The notes under the pieces: generated by a model
Databases searched by the model: none
Told to the model about the DNA's origin: nothing
Seen by the model: only the letters and a program-made list of their open reading frames with translations
NCBI RefSeq assembly: GCF_900114465.1
Contig: NZ_FOTD01000005.1
Location: forward strand, 62,001 to 126,000
Length of the DNA stretch: 64,000 nt
Origin: Trichococcus palustris
GTDB taxonomy: Bacteria > Bacillota > Bacilli > Lactobacillales > Aerococcaceae
Direction: 5' to 3'
Program-made: the position numbers and the translations under genes
Part shown: one piece after another, positions 15,680-25,076 of the stretch
Layout of the letters: every line of letters begins with the position of its first letter
Numbering within the stretch: the stretch's first letter is position 1

Positions 15680-17056
15680 ATGTTTACTAAGGTATTAATC
15701 GCAAACAGAGGGGAAATAGCTGTCAGAATCATTCGTGCTTGTCATGAATTAGGCATCCAAACCGTGGCTGTCTATTCAGAAGCCGATCGTGAAGCCTTAC
15801 ATACCCAATTAGCGACAGAAGCTATTTGTATTGGGCCTGCTAAAGCGAGCGATTCCTATTTAAATATGACAAGTATTTTAAGCGCGGCAGTTGTTACCGG
15901 AGCACAGGCCATCCATCCTGGCTTCGGGTTTCTCTCGGAAAATAGCGCTTTTGCTACAATGTGTGAAGAAATGAATATCCGTTTTATCGGACCTTCGGCT
16001 GACATCATCGATTTAATGGGCAACAAAGCGAATGCCCGCAGAACGATGATAGCAGCGGGTGTGCCGGTTACACCAGGTAGTGAAGGCTATATCGCTTCTT
16101 TTGAAGAAGCGGTGGTGGAAGCGGAAAAAATCGGCTATCCGGTCATCCTGAAAGCTGCTGCCGGTGGTGGCGGAAAAGGGATGCGGAAAGTATACCAAGA
16201 GAATGGTCTGGAAGCAGCCTTCAGCCAAGCCAAGGCGGAAGCCAAGGCTGCGTTCGGCGATGATCACATGTACTTGGAAAAAATCATAACGCCAGCCCGC
16301 CATATCGAAGTGCAAATTTTGGGCGACTCATTCGGCAATGTCATCCATTTGGGTGAACGGGATTGCTCCTTGCAAAGAAATCATCAAAAAGTACTGGAAG
16401 AAAGTCCGTCAACCTTCATTTCTGAAGAAACCCGCAAAAAAATGGGTGAGGTCGCAATCCGGGCAGCCAAACATGTCGGCTATACGAACGCTGGGACAAT
16501 CGAGTTCCTCGTGGATACGAAGCAAAATTTCTATTTTATGGAAATGAATACCCGCATCCAGGTAGAGCATCCCGTAACAGAGATGGCGACCGGAATCGAT
16601 ATCGTCAAAGAGCAACTGCGGGTTGCCAGCGGCGAGCCACTATCCGTCACGCAAGCGGATGTGGTGATAACGGGCCATACAATCGAATGCCGTATCAATG
16701 CAGAAAATCCTGCATTGGGTTTTCGACCTTCTTCAGGGAAAATCGAGTACTTGTTCTTGCCGAGCGGCGGGAATGGCTTGCGTGTCGAAAGCGCCATGTA
16801 TGGCGGATACGTCATTCCTCCATTTTATGATTCAATGATAGCGAAGATCATCACGAAAGGTGCTGATCGCACGGAAGCCATTGCAAAAATGAAACGTGCT
16901 CTGCAGGAATTGGTCATTGAAGGCGTGGACACAAATCAGTTTTTCCAGGAAGACATTTTACAAGATCCAAATTTCATTAATGGAAACTATGATACAGAGT
17001 ACCTGCAAAATGTATTTCTGAAAACATGGATTCCCGAAGATGAAGGGAACCAATAA
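15680..17056 (+). CDS. accC: Acetyl-CoA carboxylase, biotin carboxylase subunit
   Basis: AccC carboxylates biotin on AccB with ATP and bicarbonate. The 458-residue ATP-grasp protein has FTKVLIANRGEIAVRIIRA at the N terminus, the glycine-rich KAAAGGGGKGM loop and EMNTRIQVEHPVTEM near the active site. The start is one base after the fabZ stop, so translation is coupled. Confidence 0.97.
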   Translation: MFTKVLIANRGEIAVRIIRACHELGIQTVAVYSEADREALHTQLATEAICIGPAKASDSYLNMTSILSAAVVTGAQAIHPGFGFLSENSAFATMCEEMNIRFIGPSADIIDLMGNKANARRTMIAAGVPVTPGSEGYIASFEEAVVEAEKIGYPVILKAAAGGGGKGMRKVYQENGLEAAFSQAKAEAKAAFGDDHMYLEKIITPARHIEVQILGDSFGNVIHLGERDCSLQRNHQKVLEESPSTFISEETRKKMGEVAIRAAKHVGYTNAGTIEFLVDTKQNFYFMEMNTRIQVEHPVTEMATGIDIVKEQLRVASGEPLSVTQADVVITGHTIECRINAENPALGFRPSSGKIEYLFLPSGGNGLRVESAMYGGYVIPPFYDSMIAKIITKGADRTEAIAKMKRALQELVIEGVDTNQFFQEDILQDPNFINGNYDTEYLQNVFLKTWIPEDEGNQ

Positions 17057-17092
17057 TGTTGTTGGTTCAGAAGTCACACAAGAGGTGAGGAA

Positions 17093-17968
17093 ATGAAATT
17101 ATTTCGTAAACGTCCTTACATTCCAATAACTCCCGTTCCCTCTTCGGAAACAGACAATCAGAAACCGATCGTTCCTGAAGGCTTATGGGAAAAGTGCCCG
17201 AATTGTCAAAAGACGATCTACAGCAAAGACTTAGGCGCGGAAAAAGTGTGCCCGCACTGTGGTTATAATTTCCGCATTTCGGCTTACGAACGCTTGGGCA
17301 TGATTGTAGATGAAGGCACTTTTAATGAATGGAACGAAGTGATGCCTGCAGAAAATCCATTAGATTTTCCGGGCTATGATGATAAACTGAAGAACGCTAA
17401 AGAGAAAACGGGGCTTGACGAAGCGGTCGTAACCGGAGTGGCGTTTATTAATAAGCAAAAAGTTGCTTTGTGTGTGATGGATTCCAATTTTATCATGGCA
17501 AGTATGGGGAAAGTCGTCGGCGAAAAGTTGACACGTACATTTGAACGTGCCACTGCAGAAAGGCTACCTGTAATCGTCTTTACAGCTTCCGGCGGCGCCA
17601 GGATGCAAGAAGGGATCATGTCCTTGATGCAGATGGCGAAAGTCAGTGTTGCTGTTTCAAATCACAGCAAAGCGGGACTATTGTATATTGCGGTACTGAC
17701 GGATCCGACAACTGGCGGGGTTACGGCAAGTTTTGCCATGCAAGGGGATGTCATCCTTGCCGAAACCGGCGCCACGGTGGGTTTTGCCGGTAAACGGGTC
17801 ATCGAACAAACGATTAAAGCAAAATTGCCGGAAGGATTCCAAACAGCTGAAAAAGTATTGGAAAACGGCTTTATTGATAAAATCGTCGCCAGAAAAGATT
17901 TGAAGAAGACATTGCAACATATTTTAGGTTTACATATTCCAAACGCAGAGGCGGGTGATATGCAGTGA
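17093..17968 (+). CDS. accD: Acetyl-CoA carboxylase, carboxyltransferase beta subunit
   Basis: AccD forms the carboxyltransferase with AccA and makes malonyl-CoA. The 291-residue protein has the N-terminal zinc ribbon C35, C38, C53, C56 (CPNCQ...CPHCG) followed by the crotonase-fold domain with [25 protein letters not shown] precedes the ATG. The stop overlaps the accA start as GTGA. Confidence 0.97.
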   Translation: MKLFRKRPYIPITPVPSSETDNQKPIVPEGLWEKCPNCQKTIYSKDLGAEKVCPHCGYNFRISAYERLGMIVDEGTFNEWNEVMPAENPLDFPGYDDKLKNAKEKTGLDEAVVTGVAFINKQKVALCVMDSNFIMASMGKVVGEKLTRTFERATAERLPVIVFTASGGARMQEGIMSLMQMAKVSVAVSNHSKAGLLYIAVLTDPTTGGVTASFAMQGDVILAETGATVGFAGKRVIEQTIKAKLPEGFQTAEKVLENGFIDKIVARKDLKKTLQHILGLHIPNAEAGDMQ

Positions 17969-18747
17969 AAGATGTGAAAGAGATAATCAAAGCTGCAAGA
18001 AGCATTTCCCGTTTGACGGCAATGGAAATGATAGAAACCATCTGCGATGATTTCGTCGAATTCCACGGTGATAGACGCTTCGGCGACGACCCGGCAATTG
18101 TAGGCGGTATTGCATCTTTGGATGGGATGCCGATTACTGTTATTGGAACGCAAAAAGGTCATGACGTAAGTGAAAATATTTATCGTAATTTTGGTTCGCC
18201 ACATCCGGAAGGTTATCGCAAAGCGATCCGGCTCATGAAGCAAGCAGAAAAATTTGATCGTCCTATTGTGACGTTCATCAATACCTCTGGAGCCTTCTGT
18301 GATGTCGATTCCGAGGACAGAGGTATCGGCGAAGCCATCGCTGAATCACTATTGGTGATGAGCCAGTTGACGGTCCCATTCATCTCTATTTTCATCGGTG
18401 AAGGCGGCAGCGGCGGGGCCTTGGCTTTGGCTATGGGCAACGAAGTCTGGATGCTCGAAAAAACCATGTATTCGGTCTTATCGCCGGAAGGCTTTGCTTC
18501 CATCCTTTGGAAAGATGCTTCCCGTTCGGATGAGGCAGCTTCTGTCATGAAGTTGACCCCGAATGATTTATTCAAATTGGACATCATTGATAAAATCATC
18601 ATGGAAAGCAGACGGAAAATCGACAGAAAAACGGAAGACGTCATGGATGAATTAAAAAAAGAACTGACGGTTAAATTGAAAGAATTGAAACAATTGACTC
18701 CGGAAGAACTGGTCGAACAGCGTCAAAAAAGATTCCGAAAATATTAA
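17965..18747 (+). CDS. accA: Acetyl-CoA carboxylase, carboxyltransferase alpha subunit
   Basis: AccA is the second half of the carboxyltransferase. The 260-residue protein contains [33 protein letters not shown] and [14 protein letters not shown], typical of the short Firmicutes form that lacks a long N-terminal extension. The GTG start overlaps the accD stop by four bases, which keeps the two subunits in step. It is the last gene of the locus. Confidence 0.97.
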   Translation: MKDVKEIIKAARSISRLTAMEMIETICDDFVEFHGDRRFGDDPAIVGGIASLDGMPITVIGTQKGHDVSENIYRNFGSPHPEGYRKAIRLMKQAEKFDRPIVTFINTSGAFCDVDSEDRGIGEAIAESLLVMSQLTVPFISIFIGEGGSGGALALAMGNEVWMLEKTMYSVLSPEGFASILWKDASRSDEAASVMKLTPNDLFKLDIIDKIIMESRRKIDRKTEDVMDELKKELTVKLKELKQLTPEELVEQRQKRFRKY

Positions 18748-18753
18748 TGGAAG

Positions 18754-18793
18754 GCCGGCACGGAGAACCCTGATTCTCTGTGTCGGCTTTTTT
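18754..18793 (+). terminator. Terminator of the fab-acc locus
   Basis: A 14-base-pair stem with two G-T pairs (GCCGGCACGGAGAA pairing with TTCTCTGTGTCGGC) is followed by a run of T. It closes the locus that starts at 8984. Confidence 0.9.
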
Positions 18794-18813
18794 GGCTTTC
18801 TACTTCTGGAATA

Positions 18814-18822
18814 TGATATAAT
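18814..18822 (+). promoter_or_regulatory. Extended -10 promoter for the TPR-like gene
   Basis: TGATATAAT stands 40 bases before the ATG at 18863. No clear -35 hexamer is seen. Confidence 0.55.
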
Positions 18823-18862
18823 GACCTAATCATCAAATACAAACAGTTTGGAGTGACTGCAA

Positions 18863-19834
18863 ATGGGGGACAAAATAATCTTTCCTCATAATTATGAGGG
18901 ATACTTGAAAAAAGGTTTGCTGGCCTTCGAGCAAGGTGACTTGAGCATAGCGGAAGAACGGATCGGCAAGGCGCTGCATATCAAAAAAACGGCTGAAATC
19001 GTGCCGCTCTACATTATGTTGCTGCAGGAGACCAATCAGCCGATTAAAGCAGTACGATTCATTGAGGACTACCAATCGGGGATTGCGGAAGCCAATTCTT
19101 TGGGTAATCTTGATTTCCTTTATATAAAATGTCTTATCCAGGCTGAAAATTATGAGCAGGCAAGGGAACAATTAGAGTCAAGAAAAAACCAAGGCGATCT
19201 GACCACTGATTTGGCATTCACCTTGCAACAGCTTGAAGCGGAAGTAGAAAAGGTAGAACTGGAAAATCTGGAAAAGAAGTTGAAACAAAGCACGGATATA
19301 TTGAAAGCAGAAAAGGGTATAGCCGAACAATCTTTTCAGAAGCAGCAACAATACACCACGCAGTTGAAAGTGCTGGATGACGATTATTTCCTGAAGATCG
19401 CTGAACGGCTGTTGCTGAACCGAGGGGTACATCGCTTGTTGAAGACCGAAGTCCTCCATCAATGTTTGGAACGGAAACTGAATACGGTCATCAAAGCGAA
19501 TGTATCGGGGAAAGAAGTGAGAATAGATTTGTCTCAGTTGTTGCCTTTAAAAGAAACTGAGCTATTCAAGCATGGTTCAGCCTATATCGATGAACAGATC
19601 GCGGATCAGGATCCGACCCTTGCGCAAGTGATCCGGAATGAATTTTTCATGCAACTGTCTCTCCTCTATCCCTTTGAAGAGCAAGAAATCGGAGCGGTTG
19701 AGGATTGGATGGCAATCCTTTACTTGAAATACACAGGCGGCGATTATGTAGGCTTTGAGAATGCCGAAAGCATCATTTTGAAGATTGAAAAGATTGAAAA
19801 GGAAATAGCGGAATTGGCTACTTTTTTTGATTGA
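18863..19834 (+). CDS. TPR-like helical repeat protein of unknown function
   Basis: A 323-residue cytosolic protein. Residues 10-115 show repeating helix pairs with TPR-type spacing (YLKKGLLAFEQGDLSIAEERIGKALH, then LQETNQPIKAVRFIEDY and YIKCLIQAENYEQAREQLE). Residues 120-165 are a charged coiled coil, and the rest is helical and not recognised. GGAGTGACTGCAA precedes the ATG. It stands between the fab terminator and the cold-shock gene. Its partner is unknown. Confidence 0.8.
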   Translation: MGDKIIFPHNYEGYLKKGLLAFEQGDLSIAEERIGKALHIKKTAEIVPLYIMLLQETNQPIKAVRFIEDYQSGIAEANSLGNLDFLYIKCLIQAENYEQAREQLESRKNQGDLTTDLAFTLQQLEAEVEKVELENLEKKLKQSTDILKAEKGIAEQSFQKQQQYTTQLKVLDDDYFLKIAERLLLNRGVHRLLKTEVLHQCLERKLNTVIKANVSGKEVRIDLSQLLPLKETELFKHGSAYIDEQIADQDPTLAQVIRNEFFMQLSLLYPFEEQEIGAVEDWMAILYLKYTGGDYVGFENAESIILKIEKIEKEIAELATFFD

Positions 19835-19848
19835 TTCATCCAGAATGA

Positions 19849-19877
19849 TTGACTGTATTGATATTCAACTCTATAAT
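19849..19877 (+). promoter_or_regulatory. Promoter of the cold-shock gene
   Basis: TTGACT at 19849-19854 and TATAAT at 19872-19877 are 17 bases apart. The leader before the ATG would be about 60 bases. Confidence 0.8.
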
Positions 19878-19944
19878 GGAGGTATCCAGTCTATTTGTAA
19901 GCAGTTTCATTTGAGTGAAGGTGAAAGTCAAAGGAGGATGTACA

Positions 19945-20157
19945 ATGGAATTTGGCAAAGTGAAATGGTTCAATAATGATAAAGGGTATGGTTTTATTGA
20001 ACTAGAGGGTCAGGATGACGACATTTTCGTACATTTTACCGGAATAGCAAAGGATGGCTTCAAGACACTTGAAGAGGGCCAAAAGGTTCAATTTGAAATT
20101 GCGGAAGGCGTAAGAGGTCCACAGGCGACAAATGTCGTTGTTGTGGGTGAGGAATAG
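19945..20157 (+). CDS. Cold-shock protein (CspA family)
   Basis: A 70-residue single cold-shock domain, [20 protein letters not shown], with RNP1 KGYGFI and RNP2 DIFVHF. Such proteins bind single-stranded RNA and DNA and keep mRNA unfolded. The ATG at 19945 follows AAAGGAGGATGT; the frame is open back to 19915, but the family start is here. It has its own strong promoter and terminator. Confidence 0.95.
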   Translation: MEFGKVKWFNNDKGYGFIELEGQDDDIFVHFTGIAKDGFKTLEEGQKVQFEIAEGVRGPQATNVVVVGEE

Positions 20158-20177
20158 AAGATTATAAAAATATCTGG

Positions 20178-20216
20178 GCGAAAAAATTGTGTACTTGTGC
20201 AATTTTTTCGCTTTTA
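20178..20216 (+). terminator. Terminator after the cold-shock gene
   Basis: GCGAAAAAATTG and CAATTTTTTCGC form a 12-base-pair stem, followed by TTTTAT. Confidence 0.8.
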
Positions 20217-20240
20217 TCTATTGCAGAAGGGGAATGTAGT

Positions 20241-20654
20241 ATGATCAAGGCTTATATCGATGGAGCGGTAGCGGGAATGGAAGGTTTCGCGGCGATTGGG
20301 ATGTTAGTCATCGAGCATGGGGTACAGACGCAAAAAGGCATCCCTCTTGAGAAGAAGATGGACAATCATCAAGCGGAATTTGAAGCGTTCCTCTATTTGT
20401 TGCGCTACTTGCTGGATAACGGTAAGCAAAAGGAACTGATATTTTGTTACACGGACAGCAAACTTGTTTCGGAATCGATCCGAAAAAACTACACAAAGAA
20501 AGAGGAACACCGGGTGTACCTGGAAGAAGCTCTTTTGCATCTGAAAAAATTCGATCATTTTTATTTGGATTGGATTCCTGAAAAAGAAAACAGGGGAGCG
20601 GATAATCTTGCCAAGAAGGCATTATTCCAACTCGCTAAGAAAAAAAGGAAATAA
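20241..20654 (+). CDS. Ribonuclease H-like protein (RNase HI family, RVT_3 type)
   Basis: A 137-residue RNase H-fold protein with the acidic residues in family order: D in AYIDGAV, E in HQAEFEAFLYLL, D in CYTDSKLV and D in GADNLAKKAL. Proteins of this group (like Bacillus YpdQ/YpeP) may cut RNA in RNA-DNA hybrids, though some have little activity. The ATG at 20241 follows AGAAGGGGAAT; an open frame back to 20187 runs through the cold-shock terminator and is not used. Confidence 0.88.
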   Translation: MIKAYIDGAVAGMEGFAAIGMLVIEHGVQTQKGIPLEKKMDNHQAEFEAFLYLLRYLLDNGKQKELIFCYTDSKLVSESIRKNYTKKEEHRVYLEEALLHLKKFDHFYLDWIPEKENRGADNLAKKALFQLAKKKRK

Positions 20655-20682
20655 GGCCTTTTTATTAAAAAGAAAACAACGA

Positions 20683-20732
20683 AGTCTGAAAGATTATCCC
20701 CAAAAATGGGATATTCTTTCAGACTTTTTTTC
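20683..20732 (+). terminator. Terminator between the RNase H-like gene and the SDR gene
   Basis: An 18-base-pair stem with one mismatch (AGTCTGAAAGA.. to ..TCTTTCAGACT, with inner TCCC/GGGA) is followed by a run of T. It serves the plus-strand gene and could also act for the converging SDR gene. Confidence 0.88.
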
Positions 20733-20796
20733 ATCAGTAATTCAGGACTGGCATGCCATTCCTGTTCCGTCTTCACTATGAGCTAACGTATAAGGA

Positions 20797-21630
20797 TCAT
20801 TCTTTATAATCTGTCGAAGCTGCCAATTCTGTTTGCGTTCTGAAATCAGCCAACCTATTTTCAAGAGTTGCAATGGTGCTGGCAAGCGCCTGTGATCCAA
20901 GGACCATGCGAAGCGGCGCAGGTGTTATATCCACGCTTTCGATAATTCTTTTTGCCATTTCGGACGGATCCCCGGGTGCCAGGACATTCGATGAATCAAG
21001 CATCGCAAGAAAGCTATGAGCCGGATTGCCATCATATTCAGGCATAAGCTCAGCAAGTTGTGCGCTACCGTAACGGAATTCAGTCCGCGCCCCGCCAGGC
21101 TCCACAATGGTCACGCCGATATTGAACGGGGCCACTTCCTGCGCAACGGATTCGCAGAAGCCTTCGATTCCGAATTTCGTGGCGTGGTACATGGAATTTC
21201 CCGGGAAAGCGACCTGTCCGCCATAGGAAGATATTTGGATGATACGGCCATGACCTTGTTTGCGCAGAAACGGAAGGGCTGAGCGGATCATCTGGATGGA
21301 GCCGGTCAAATTGGTCGCGATGATGTGTTCCACTTGTTCATCGCTCAATTCTTCAGCAGCGCCGAATAGACCATAGCCCGCATTATTGATGATGACATCG
21401 ATTTTCCCGTGTTTTTCAAATGCTTCCTTCACCACTTGCTGAATCGCTGGTGTATCGGTCATATCAAGGATCTGGTAATCAAAGGTTGTTGGGTACTTTT
21501 CGCCTAAGTCGGCAACTTTAGCTTTATTGCGTACCGTTCCGACCACCGTATCGCCTTTAGCCAATAATTGTCTGGTCAGTTCGTAGCCAAAACCACTGCT
21601 TACACCTGTAATTAACCATGTTTTGTTCAT
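20797..21630 (-). CDS. Short-chain dehydrogenase/reductase
   Basis: A 277-residue SDR with the dinucleotide motif TGVSSGFG at 8-15, NNAGYG and the catalytic Y-x3-K in SMYHATKFG. The substrate cannot be read from the sequence. The start at 21630 has GGAGGAAG upstream; a longer frame to 21657 has no ribosome site. The promoter has a 19-base spacer with a dyad, so MerR-type control is likely. It diverges from the NAD(P)H-binding gene at 21869, which has a similar promoter. Confidence 0.93.
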   Translation of the reverse strand: MNKTWLITGVSSGFGYELTRQLLAKGDTVVGTVRNKAKVADLGEKYPTTFDYQILDMTDTPAIQQVVKEAFEKHGKIDVIINNAGYGLFGAAEELSDEQVEHIIATNLTGSIQMIRSALPFLRKQGHGRIIQISSYGGQVAFPGNSMYHATKFGIEGFCESVAQEVAPFNIGVTIVEPGGARTEFRYGSAQLAELMPEYDGNPAHSFLAMLDSSNVLAPGDPSEMAKRIIESVDITPAPLRMVLGSQALASTIATLENRLADFRTQTELAASTDYKE

Positions 21631-21660
21631 TATTCTTCCTCCACTCGATTGATTCATTAG

Positions 21661-21691
21661 ACTATATACCTTGAAGTGGACTCCAAGTCAA
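21661..21691 (-). promoter_or_regulatory. MerR-type promoter of the SDR gene
   Basis: On the minus strand TTGACT (21691-21686) and TATAGT (21666-21661) are 19 bases apart instead of 17. The spacer holds the near-palindrome TTGGAGTCCACTTCAA. Overlong spacers with a dyad between -35 and -10 are the hallmark of promoters activated by MerR-family proteins. Confidence 0.75.
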
Positions 21692-21806
21692 GGGGTTTGT
21701 TTATAAACTGTTGTTGTCGCCTAATTATATCACGCTGTTCGTTTCTCATAAAATGAAGCAACCGGAGGCATCTTGAAAATAAAAAAAGAAATGTAGCAGT
21801 TTATTG

Positions 21807-21837
21807 TTGACTTAGAGTGAACTCCAAGTGATACCAT
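21807..21837 (+). promoter_or_regulatory. MerR-type promoter of the NAD(P)H-binding and aldo/keto reductase genes
   Basis: TTGACT (21807-21812) and TACCAT (21832-21837) are 19 bases apart, and the spacer has the dyad TAGAGTGAACTCCAAG. The ACTtrGAGT-ACTCcAAG core is shared with the divergent SDR promoter 115 bases away, so one regulator probably controls both sides. Confidence 0.75.
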
Positions 21838-21868
21838 ACACGTATCAATCAGAAAATAGAGGCGAAAA

Positions 21869-22480
21869 ATGATGACAAATGTATTAATTATTGGCGCAAC
21901 GGGTTCAATTGGACGCGTTGCAAGACAATTGTTCCTAGAAAAAACGCAGGATAAACTGACACTCTTTTCAAGACGGCCCAACAGACTGGAACCTATCGAT
22001 TCAATGAGGGAAACAATCTTTTCTGGGGATGTCATGAAGGCACCGGACTTGGACAAAGCCATTTCAGGCCAGGATGTTGTATTTGCTTCATTAAGTGGGG
22101 ATTTAACCAGGATGACCCAAGCGATTGTGGAATCGATGAAGCGCATTGGTGTCAAACGGCTAATTTTCATCACTTCAATGGGCATCTATAATGAAATCCC
22201 GGCTTCGGTCGGGTCTTCCGGCAATCTTCGGACCAATCCTGTTTTACAAACATACCGAGCAGCTGCGGATATCATTGAAGCTTCCGATCTGGATTATACG
22301 ATCATCCGCCCGGGCTGGTTCGACAGCAGAAACGATACGGATTACGAAATTACATTAAAAGGCGAGCCATTCGGCGGACATGATGTGTCCAGAAAAAGCA
22401 TCGCAGACCTTGTGGTTCGGCTTGCCGATGATCCGACGCTCTATGCCCGTGAAAGTGTAGGCATCAATCGTCCGGAATGA
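21869..22480 (+). CDS. NAD(P)H-binding oxidoreductase (atypical SDR)
   Basis: A 203-residue Rossmann protein of the SDR_a5 type, with GATGSIGR close to the N terminus and the YTIIRPGWF segment typical of the group. No catalytic tyrosine-lysine pair of the classic type is obvious. GAGGCGAAAAATG precedes the double ATG; I use the first. The aldo/keto reductase follows after 41 bases and is probably in the same transcript. Confidence 0.9.
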   Translation: MMTNVLIIGATGSIGRVARQLFLEKTQDKLTLFSRRPNRLEPIDSMRETIFSGDVMKAPDLDKAISGQDVVFASLSGDLTRMTQAIVESMKRIGVKRLIFITSMGIYNEIPASVGSSGNLRTNPVLQTYRAAADIIEASDLDYTIIRPGWFDSRNDTDYEITLKGEPFGGHDVSRKSIADLVVRLADDPTLYARESVGINRPE

Positions 22481-22521
22481 TCCAATGGTCCAGTACTTAA
22501 CCTAAGAAAGGATGATACGAA

Positions 22522-23520
22522 ATGAAATATACATCAGTTGGCAGAACGGGCATCAAAGTTTCCGAATTATGTTTTGGTGCTATGTCTTTTGGGGGCGATG
22601 CAGATGAAGAAATGTCAAAAGCTTTGTACAACCGCTGTCTCGAGGCCGGAATCAATTTTTTTGATACAGCGGATATGTACTCGAACGGCCGCTCCGAAGA
22701 AATTCTTGGGAAATTGATGAAGGGTCAACGGGAAGAGCTCGTGATCACAAGTAAAGTCTTCTTCCCTACCTCAAAAACACCGAAAGTCAATGACCGCGGC
22801 CTTTCGCGGAAACACATCCTAACGAGCATCGATGCCAGTCTGAAACGGCTGGATACCGACTATATCGATTTCTATATCTTGCATTATTTCGATCCGAGCA
22901 CCGATATGGAGTTGGTTTTACGCACGTTGGATGATCTGCAAAAACAGGGGAAAATTCTTTATTCCGGTGTCAGCAATTGGGCCGCATGGCAAATCATGGA
23001 TGCGCTTGGCATTTCGGAAAGGGATTTGCTCAGTCGCTTCGAAATCATGGAGCCTTTGTATAACTTAGCGAAACGACAATCTGAAGTGGAGTTGCTGCCG
23101 TTGGCTGAAGCTAAAAATATTGGGGTCATCCCCTACAGTCCGCTCGGAGCAGGCTTGCTGACAGGTAAATACGGCTTGGACAAGCAACCTGATTCCGGTC
23201 GTCTCATCGATAGCGAACTGAATCGACTGCGTTATCAAAATGATTTGGAATTTGCCGATCGCTTTACAGCCTTCGCCAAAAAATTAGGCGTCAGTCCAGC
23301 GACATTAGCCGTCGCATGGGTAAAAAGCCACCCCGCAGTGACCGCCCCGATCATCGGAGCCCGGAACTTGTCGCAATTGGAGGATTCTTTAGCGGCCGCC
23401 GATTTTGAGATGACTCCGGAACTGCGGGCGGAAATCAGTTCGCTTTCGATTGCCCCGGAACCGGCAACAGGCCGTTCGGAGGAAAAAACGCTGGGTCAGT
23501 TTGGAACATGGAGTAAATAA
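22522..23520 (+). CDS. Aldo/keto reductase
   Basis: A 332-residue AKR of the potassium-channel-beta/YdhF-like group, which reduces aldehydes and ketones with NADPH. The catalytic tetrad is D48, Y53, K78 and H121 (FFDTADMYSNG, ITSKV, YILHYFD). GAAAGGATGATACGAA precedes the ATG. It is the second gene behind the MerR-type promoter at 21807. Its own substrate is unknown; carbonyl detoxification is inferred from the neighbours. Confidence 0.94.
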   Translation: MKYTSVGRTGIKVSELCFGAMSFGGDADEEMSKALYNRCLEAGINFFDTADMYSNGRSEEILGKLMKGQREELVITSKVFFPTSKTPKVNDRGLSRKHILTSIDASLKRLDTDYIDFYILHYFDPSTDMELVLRTLDDLQKQGKILYSGVSNWAAWQIMDALGISERDLLSRFEIMEPLYNLAKRQSEVELLPLAEAKNIGVIPYSPLGAGLLTGKYGLDKQPDSGRLIDSELNRLRYQNDLEFADRFTAFAKKLGVSPATLAVAWVKSHPAVTAPIIGARNLSQLEDSLAAADFEMTPELRAEISSLSIAPEPATGRSEEKTLGQFGTWSK

Positions 23521-23790
23521 CTCTAGGCATTATCAATAGACCGACCCATCTCTCAGGTGTTTGATCCATCAACCCGACAAACATTTTACCAATCGTTTAC
23601 ATTAAAACAAATGATGCATGGAAAATCATGGATGCAACAGCAAGCGTGTTTTGAAGGTAAATAGCTCAGAAACGTCAGCCTATCCATAAAATACAGGCAG
23701 CAACCAGATGCCAAAATAGAATGACAATCACGATTTAAAAGTAGTGATTTATAAATAACAAAAAAAGAAGTTACAAGGAGTTTTAATAAT
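23521..23790 (+). promoter_or_regulatory. Intergenic leader of the alcohol dehydrogenase gene, with an inverted repeat
   Basis: No gene is seen in these 270 bases. AATCAC at 23726-23731 and GTGATT at 23744-23749 form an inverted repeat with a 12-base gap shortly before the gene and beside a TATAAAT, so it may be an operator. No MerR-type spacer is seen here. Confidence 0.35.
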
Positions 23791-24843
23791 ATGTGTAATA
23801 ATTGCCAAACAAAGGTATTGCAAGCGATGAATACGAATCATTCCTCATTTGAACGAGGTTTTATAGAAAGACGGGAATTGCATGCAAATGATGTTGCAAT
23901 CGATATAAAATATTGTGGCATTTGCCATTCAGATATCCATCAAGTAGATAATGATTTCGGGAACGCCGTATTTCCGATGGTGCCCGGACATGAGATTTCC
24001 GGGGTAGTATCTTCAGTGGGAAGCGATGTTACGAAGTTCAAAATTGGAGATAGAGTCGGGATCGGCTGTTTCGTAGATTCATGCGGGGAATGCGAATACT
24101 GTCTGCGCGGAGACGAACAATTCTGTACAAAAGGCGTAGTCGTTGTTTTCAACTCAACCGACTATGAAGGCAACAACACTTATGGCGGCTATGCCAATAA
24201 TATTGTCGTGAAGGAAAATTTTGTCATCGGCATTCCCGATGCATTAGATTTAGCAGCGGCAAGTCCCTTACTATGTGCAGGCATCACGACATACTCCCCT
24301 ATGAAAAAATGGAATGTCGGCCCCGGGAAAAAGGTCGGGATTATCGGTATGGGAGGATTAGGGCACATCGCCGTCCAATTTGCACATAAATTGGGCGCAG
24401 AAGTCACCGTTTTAGGGCACTCAAAAAGCAAACAAGCGGAAGCTGCACAATTCGGTGCTGATTCCTATTACCTGACTTTTGATCCGGATACTTTCACTGC
24501 TTTGGCGGGGCAGTTTGACTTTATTTTGAATACTGTGGCAGTCAGTCTGGATGTCAATGCTTACGTCCGATTGTTGAAGGTTGATGGCGTCATGGTGTAC
24601 GTTGGGCTAGCGACAGAACCGCAAGAATTTTATGTGGGCAGTCTATTCGGTAACCAGGCTACCATTACGGCATCGAATGTCGGCGGAATCGCAATGACAC
24701 AGGAAATGATCAATTTTGCGGCTGAGAATGAAATTCTTCCCAAAATTGAAATCATTGGTGCAGACCAAGTCGAAGAAGCCTACACACGCATTTTGAACAG
24801 TGACGTCCGCTATCGGTTTGTCATCAATATGGCGACTTTATAG
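23791..24843 (+). CDS. Zinc-dependent alcohol dehydrogenase (YahK/CAD type)
   Basis: A 350-residue medium-chain dehydrogenase that reduces aldehydes to alcohols with NADPH or NADH. Catalytic zinc residues are C45 and H67-E68 (CGICHSD, PGHE); structural zinc is held by C98, C101, C104 and C112. The Rossmann motif is GMGGLGHIAVQ. The N terminus has an unusual extra pair, MCNNCQ. ACAAGGAGTTTTAATA precedes the ATG. Confidence 0.94.
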   Translation: MCNNCQTKVLQAMNTNHSSFERGFIERRELHANDVAIDIKYCGICHSDIHQVDNDFGNAVFPMVPGHEISGVVSSVGSDVTKFKIGDRVGIGCFVDSCGECEYCLRGDEQFCTKGVVVVFNSTDYEGNNTYGGYANNIVVKENFVIGIPDALDLAAASPLLCAGITTYSPMKKWNVGPGKKVGIIGMGGLGHIAVQFAHKLGAEVTVLGHSKSKQAEAAQFGADSYYLTFDPDTFTALAGQFDFILNTVAVSLDVNAYVRLLKVDGVMVYVGLATEPQEFYVGSLFGNQATITASNVGGIAMTQEMINFAAENEILPKIEIIGADQVEEAYTRILNSDVRYRFVINMATL

Positions 24844-24901
24844 TAAATCAGTAAATATAGCGCGGAAATTTTTATTCAACAAAAAAGTATATAGAAAACA
24901 C

Positions 24902-24932
24902 TTGCCTTCATGTCGACTTTAAGTGTTACCCT
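24902..24932 (+). promoter_or_regulatory. MerR-type promoter of the second alcohol dehydrogenase gene
   Basis: TTGCCT (24902-24907) and TACCCT (24927-24932) are 19 bases apart, and the spacer contains GTCGACTTTAAGTG. This is the third overlong-spacer promoter in 3.3 kb, and its right arm AAGTG matches the other two. Confidence 0.6.
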
Positions 24933-25076
24933 TATTTTATCTTGTAACGGCGCTTTGTTCTCCTGGTGTGATCAGAAAACTACTCATGAGATCCCTGGGG
25001 TGGGGTTTGGAAGGCGGACAAACGACTGTTGCAAGGATTATGCAAAGTGAATATTGAGAAAAGATGGAGAAATTAT